Of a stretch of 11,135 nt of DNA, positions 7,736-11,135 are shown piece after piece. The position numbers and the translations under genes are program-made. The notes under the pieces are model-generated. The model did not search any database and was not told the DNA's origin. It was given only the letters and a program-made list of their open reading frames with translations. The DNA lies in NCBI RefSeq assembly GCF_000499385.1, contig NW_013655072.1, forward strand, positions 50,042 through 61,176, given 5' to 3'. Origin of the DNA: Eimeria necatrix. Lineage: Eukaryota > Apicomplexa > Conoidasida > Eucoccidiorida > Eimeriidae. Each line of letters starts with the position of its first letter. Positions within the stretch are counted from its first letter, which is position 1.

Positions 7736-7761
7736 TTTATTTTGCATGCATGCAGAATAAA
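7736..7761. repeat. near-perfect palindrome centred on GCATGCATGC
   Basis: The 26 bp have TTTATT-type outer arms around TTGCATGCATGCAG and deviate from symmetry at a single base pair step. TGCATGCA is a known ApiAP2-type core, so a binding site is possible but not shown. Confidence 0.55.
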
Positions 7762-8071
7762 ATAAACATTCATATTTCCAAAAATAAATGCAGCATTTGC
7801 ATTTAAAAGAAATTCAAAAAGAGCATTTTGCTGACGCAGCTGCTGCTGTCTCCTTTCGTGTCCCTTTCTGCTGCTGCAGCAAATGCTGCTGGCGAGCCTC
7901 TTTTGTCTCTTTTTGTTTTCTTTTGAACTCTTTTTGAACTCCTTTTGAACTCTTTTTGAATTCTTTTTGTCTTTTTTGTCTTTTTGTTTCTTTTTTGTCA
8001 TCTTTTTGTCTTTTCGGAGGCTACTCCAGACTCAACTTAGGTGTAAGCAGAAGTGAAAAAGAAACAGAGTT

Positions 8072-8192
8072 CGCAGCAGCAGCAGCAGCAGAGCAGCAGC
8101 AGCAGAGGAGAGCAGCAGCAGCAGAGGAGAGCAGCAGCAGCAGGAGGGCAACAGCAGCAGCAGAAGAGCAGCAGCAACACAGCAGCAGCTAG
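8072..8192 (+). repeat. CAG tract with GAGGAGAG interruptions
   Basis: Blocks of three to five CAG units alternate with AGGAGAG or AAGAG in the intergenic region. Several frames stay open (Gln/Ser/Ala/Arg), none with recognisable protein content. Confidence 0.85.
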
Positions 8193-8347
8193 CAAGGCAG
8201 CAGAACAAAAGAAAGAAGAAAAAAGAAAAAGAAAAGGCAAAAAGAAGCAAAGAAATAAATTGCCATTTGTTTCTTTTCCTTTAAACCAAATAAGTCTTCA
8301 AACGAAAAGTGAGACAAAGAAAGAAACAGAAAAGCCAAAACAACCAA

Positions 8348-8417
8348 AGTGTCTGTACACCTCAAGGTGGCCATACACCCCGAGGTGCCTATACACCCCG
8401 AGGTGCCTAGACACCTC
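8348..8417. repeat. cluster of GGTG...ACACC elements
   Basis: Four neighbouring elements (GTGTCTGTACACC, GTGGCCATACACC, GTGCCTATACACC, GTGCCTAGACACC) about 17-20 bp apart, each followed by a CTCAAGG or CCGAGG motif. They are imperfect members of the inverted repeat family of 511-862. Confidence 0.8.
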
Positions 8418-8545
8418 AGCAGCAGCGGGTCGGGCCGTTTGTTGCTCGAGTTTGTCTTCAAAGGTTTTAATTTATTTCTTTTGGAAATACTTTTAAAATA
8501 AATGCTTTTAAATCTCCGACAAATCACTGACGCCCTAGGCACTGC

Positions 8546-8790
8546 GAGCTGTCTATACACCCCAACACCACTCTCCAAACCCCCCAAAAGCTGCCTATAC
8601 ACCTCAAGAAGCTGCATATACACCTCAAGAAGCTGCATATACACCTCAAGAAGCTGCATATACACCTCAAAAGCTGCATATACACCTCAAGAAGCTGCAT
8701 ATACACCCCAAGACAGCTGCCTATACACCTCAAGACAGCTGCCTATACACCTGGGGCCAGTTAGTGAGCTGTCTATACACCCCACGCCCG
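8546..8790. repeat. tandem array of about 20 bp TATACACCTCAAG units
   Basis: Eight units of GCTGC(A/C)TATACACCTCAAGA run from about 8589 to 8757 at 20-22 bp steps, with variant flanking copies GCTGTCTATACACC near 8549 and 8768. It lies roughly 400 bp beyond the EF-Tu stop, on that gene's 3' side. Open frames through it on both strands are repeat shadows. Confidence 0.9.
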
Positions 8791-8841
8791 CCTCGTCCTT
8801 GCGTCTTCTCGTTCTTTCTTGTCTCTGCTTTGCTTCCTGAA

Positions 8842-8938
8842 GCACTTTTAATTACTTTTAATTCTTTTTGTTTTTATTTTGTTTTCTTTCACTTTTAATT
8901 ACTTTTAATTCTTTTTGTTTTTATTTTGTTTTCTTTCT
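8842..8938 (+). repeat. direct tandem duplication, about 48 bp
   Basis: Two near-identical copies start CACTTTTAATTACTTTTAATT and end TTTTGTTTTCTTTC. The repeat is T-rich and non-coding. Confidence 0.85.
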
Positions 8939-8946
8939 TCAACAGA

Positions 8947-9025
8947 GGGGCCCCAAAGGCACCTTCGAGGGCCCCCAAAGGGGCCCCTCTGTGGGCGCCT
9001 TTGGGGCCCTCTGTGGGCCCCCTTG
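8947..9025. repeat. GC-rich inverted repeat downstream of EF-Tu
   Basis: The arms GGGGCCCCAAAGGC (8947-8960) and GCCTTTGGGGCCCT (8997-9010 onward) are complementary at 13 of 14 positions, around a loop that itself contains GGGGCCCC palindromes. In the EF-Tu sense direction it lies about 180-240 nt after the stop and could form a strong RNA hairpin in a 3' UTR. Confidence 0.7.
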
Positions 9026-9054
9026 AGTCCATTTTTTCCGCTTTTATCCCCTTT

Positions 9055-9178
9055 TAAACCCTCTCCAAAACCCCCTCCAAAACCCTCTTCAAAACCCCCT
9101 CAAAACCCTCTTAAAACCCTCTTAAAACCCTCTCAAAACCCTCTCAAAACCCTCTCAAAACCCTCTTAAAACCCCCCG
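9055..9178 (+). repeat. AAAACCCTCTC 11 bp minisatellite
   Basis: About eleven degenerate copies of an 11 bp unit, CTC(T)(T/C)AAAACC. It contains the AACCCT string of the telomere repeat but with an 11 bp period. It starts just downstream of the EF-Tu stop codon. Confidence 0.85.
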
Positions 9179-9187
9179 GAAAAGGCC

Positions 9188-10465
9188 TCAATCGAGGACT
9201 TCAGTGACCACTCCCGCCGCCACAGTCTTTCCGCCCTCCCGCAGCGCAAAGCGCAGCTGCGGCTGCAAAGCCAGCGGCTGCTCCAGCCGCATCTCCACGC
9301 TCAGGCGGTCCCCGGGCATTGCCTGAGTCGCAAGCAAAACAGCTAGCTAGCTAGCTAGCTAGCTGGCTAGCTAGCTGGCTAGCTGGCTGGCTAGCTGGCT
9401 GGCTAGCTGGCTGGATGGCTGGCTGGCTAGCTAGCGAGGTGGCTAGGCGGCTGGAAGCCAGCAAACCGGAGAAGCAGAGAAGCTCTAAGAGCGAAGACAC
9501 AGCCCAACTACTCAACTACCCAACTACCCAGCTAGCTAGCTAGCTAGCTAGCTAGCTAGTTAACTAGCTAACTAGCTAGCTAGCTAGCTAGCTAGCCACT
9601 TATCGAGCTAGCTAGCTAGCTAGCTAGCCAGCCACCTAGCTAGCTAGCTAGCTAGCCAGCCACTTAGCCAGCTAGCCAGCCACTTGTCCAGCTAGCTAGC
9701 TAGCTAGCTAGCTAGCTGACCATTTCAGTGCCCTCAGGAAGCACAACAGTAGCCGCCACATCCGCAGTGCGGAGGAAGAGTTGGGGCCTGTAGTGGGAGA
9801 AGAAGGGCTTTTTGCGGCCTCCTTCTTCGGAACTTAAAACGTAAATGTCGCTTTTAAAACGCATGCAGCCCCGAAGACTTCCAGGGACTGTCAAGACCAT
9901 TCCGCGGCGCAGTTCTTCCCGCCGCGCGCCCTTCAGCAACACTCCCACCTGCGCGCAAAAGAGAGCAGACTTCGGGGACTTTTGGAGAGTTTTTAACACT
10001 TTTAAGAAGTTTTTAACACTTTTGGACTCTTTTAAACACTTTTGGACTCTTTTAAACACTTTTGAGGCTCTTTTGGACACTTTTGGGACTCTTTTGGAGA
10101 CTTTTGGGACTTTTTTGGAGACTTTTGGGACTTTTTTGGACACTTTTGGGACTTTTGGAGACTTTGGGGACTTTTTTCTGTTTAGGGGAGCTCAAAGGCA
10201 TTCAGGGGCACCAAAAGGGACAGTAACCAGCCAGCTAGCTGGCTAGCTAGCTGGCTAGCTGGCTAGCTAGCTGGCTAGCTAGCTAGCTAGCTGCTAGGAC
10301 TGGCCTGGTCGCCGGCAATGGCCTCCGGGAGGGTCTTGTGGAACATCTCGAGGGCCCCCACGAGGAGCTTTTGGCCCTGGGGGGCCCCCAGCCCGACGAG
10401 CTCCACAGCCGCGCCCGCCTTCAGAGTGCCCTGCTCCACGCGCCCAGTGACCACTGTGCCTTTCC
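9188..10465 (-). CDS. TUFM: elongation factor Tu, organellar (probably mitochondrial), 3' part
   Basis: EF-Tu delivers aminoacyl-tRNA to the ribosome as a GTP complex. Three exons are visible, 10465-10305, 9948-9721 and 9322-9188, encoding the last 174 residues. The first starts in the family motif [13 protein letters not shown] of domain 2 and runs to [15 protein letters not shown]. The second continues [18 protein letters not shown], then domain 3 with [24 protein letters not shown] and LPEGTEM. The third reads [11 protein letters not shown], then [17 protein letters not shown] and stop TGA at 9190-9188. Phases agree: phase 1 into the first exon, phase 0 at both later junctions. The 5' exons with the GTPase domain (G1-G4 motifs) are not in the window, so the gene is cut by its right edge, not shown to be broken. 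The first visible intron seems to use a GC donor. The gene is read in the same direction as MQO, about 2.6 kb upstream of it. A mitochondrial role is inferred from its nuclear, intron-rich setting; apicomplexan plastids encode their own tufA. Confidence 0.9.
9323..9720 (-). repeat. EF-Tu intron: GCTAGC tetramer arrays at both ends
   Basis: The donor GTCAGCTAGCTAGC is part of the repeat, and the acceptor is GCGACTCAG. AGCTAGCT and GGCTGGCT variants fill 9342-9435 and 9530-9720, with about 95 bp of unique sequence between. Because GCTAGC is self-complementary, the two blocks can pair with each other or fold on themselves. Confidence 0.88.
9949..10304 (-). repeat. EF-Tu intron: GGACTTTT repeats and GCTAGC block, apparent GC donor
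   Basis: The conserved junction GDQ then VGVLLKG requires the exon to end CAG with the intron starting GCCAGT, and the acceptor is GCGCGCAG. On + 9976-10170 is a degenerate repeat of ACACTTTTGG(A/G)CTCTTTT-type units, and 10210-10293 is AGCTAGCTGGCT tetramers. The use of GC rather than GT is inferred from protein conservation. Confidence 0.75.
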
Positions 10466-10470
10466 CTGCA

Positions 10471-10800
10471 GACCAGTGGACCACTCGGTGACCAGTGGAC
10501 CACTGGGAGGTGACCAGTGGACCACTGAGGGACTGTGGGCTGTTTGGAGGGACTGTGGGCTGTTTGGAGGGACTGTGGGCTGTTTTGGAAGGCTAGTGGA
10601 CCATTGGAGGGATTGTGGGCTATTTTGGGGGCCAGTGGACCAGTGGAGGGGACCAGTGGTCCACTCGGAGGGGACCAGTGGGCCACTTGGGCGGCCAGTG
10701 GGGGTTAGAGGGCAGTGGGGGGCTGTTAGGGGGGGAGTGGACCAGTGGTCTGTTAGGGGTGACCAGTGGTCTGTTGGGGGACCAGTGGTCTCTTGTGGGG
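10471..10800. repeat. CCAGTGGACCACT repeats in the probable EF-Tu intron
   Basis: Many copies of a near-palindromic CCAGTGGACCACTGG unit, spaced irregularly, with three tandem copies of GGGACTGTGGGCTGTTTGGA near 10530-10590. Later copies degrade to GACCAGTGGTCTGTTGGGG. No EF-Tu coding motif is seen here, so this is probably intron. Confidence 0.8.
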
Positions 10801-11135
10801 TGGGAGTGGGAGAGAAAAGAAGGGAAAGGATCTAAAAGGAGAGTTGAAGGGAGAGTTTAAAAGAGAGTTAAAAGGAGAGTTAAAAGGAGGTAAAAAGAGA
10901 AGTAAAAGGAGACAAAAAGAGAAGTAAAAGGAGACAAAAAGAGAAGTAAAAGGAGACAAAAAGAGAAGTAAAAGGAGACAAAAAGAGAAGTAAAAGGACC
11001 TAAAAGAGAGTTAAAAGGAGAGTTAAAAGGAGAGTTAAAAGGAGAGCTAAAAAGAGGTAAAGAGAGAATTAAAAGGAGACAAAAGTGGAATTAAAAGGAG
11101 ACAAAAGTGGAATTAAAAGGAGACAAAAGTGGAAT
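10801..11135. repeat. purine-rich AAAAGGAGA repeat to the window edge
   Basis: The + strand is almost entirely purine, built of 10-17 bp units such as GAGAGTTAAAAG, GAAGTAAAAGGAGACAAAAA and GGAGACAAAAGTGGAATTAA. It lacks any recognisable exon and probably continues the EF-Tu intron beyond the window. Confidence 0.8.

Larger units (their letters stand above)
6707..8040. other. intergenic region upstream of MQO, low complexity, no supported gene
   Basis: The stretch holds a mixed CTG/CAG patch (6816-6857), a family palindrome near 7000-7018, T-rich sequence (7030-7150), a (CTG)n tract (7345-7404), AT-rich sequence with an imperfect TACACTCC element near 7540, and T-rich runs of TTTTTGAACTC (about 7915-8015). 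A minus-strand open frame at 7029-6760 has a non-repetitive middle but no recognised domain. Confidence 0.55.

Noticed and set aside
8053..8665. Frames through the CAG and TACACC repeats
   Set aside because: Both strands are open over the same repeats and no conserved protein segment is visible.
10294..10835. Open frames over the CAGTGG repeats on both strands
   Set aside because: They are repeat-derived, and the true EF-Tu frame begins at the acceptor before GKGTVVTG; upstream translation has no EF-Tu motif.

Overview
The window looks like nuclear DNA of an apicomplexan parasite, most probably Eimeria. It combines dense CAG/CTG triplet tracts in both orientations, many interstitial telomere-like TTTAGGG/CCCTAAA arrays inside introns, and genes broken into small exons. 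One gene encodes malate:quinone oxidoreductase (MQO), which apicomplexan mitochondria use. The genus assignment is an inference from this repeat signature; the protein assignments rest on family motifs visible in the conceptual exons.

Two genes can be supported, both on the minus strand and in tandem. (1) MQO, 6598 down to 974, resolves into ten exons. Their splice phases all agree, giving about 546 residues that run from the FAD-binding GGGVAG motif to a C-terminal stop. (2) The 3' part of an organellar elongation factor Tu gene (domains 2 and 3) lies at 10465 down to 9188 in three exons. Its GTPase-domain exons are outside the window. The nuclear location and repeat-filled introns suggest the mitochondrial rather than the plastid-encoded protein. 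Both products would act in the mitochondrion, one in electron input to ubiquinone and one in translation, but nothing shows that they are co-regulated.

Layout on the + strand: 1-973 is the 3' flank of MQO, with a spaced array of GGTGTCTGTACACC elements alternating with TGCATGC. 974-6598 is MQO. 6599-9187 is the 2.6 kb intergenic region, with simple repeats, isolated palindromes and a second TACACC array at 8549-8790. 9188-10465 holds the EF-Tu exons, separated by GCTAGC and GGACTTTT repeats. 10466-11135 is probably EF-Tu intron, made of CAGTGGACCACT units and purine-rich repeats.

The notable biology is in the introns. Nearly every intron is a simple-repeat block that starts at, or within a few bases of, the splice donor. 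Three MQO introns have the form CCCTAAA array, unique core, TTTAGGG array, which is the polarity of a miniature chromosome with both telomeres. One intron carries four tandem copies of the adjacent exon's 3' end with its donor, interleaved with telomere repeats. The palindromic TGTACACC family occurs as dense arrays on the 3' side of both genes. Little outside the two genes looks coding; most long open frames there are translations of triplet or pentamer repeats.
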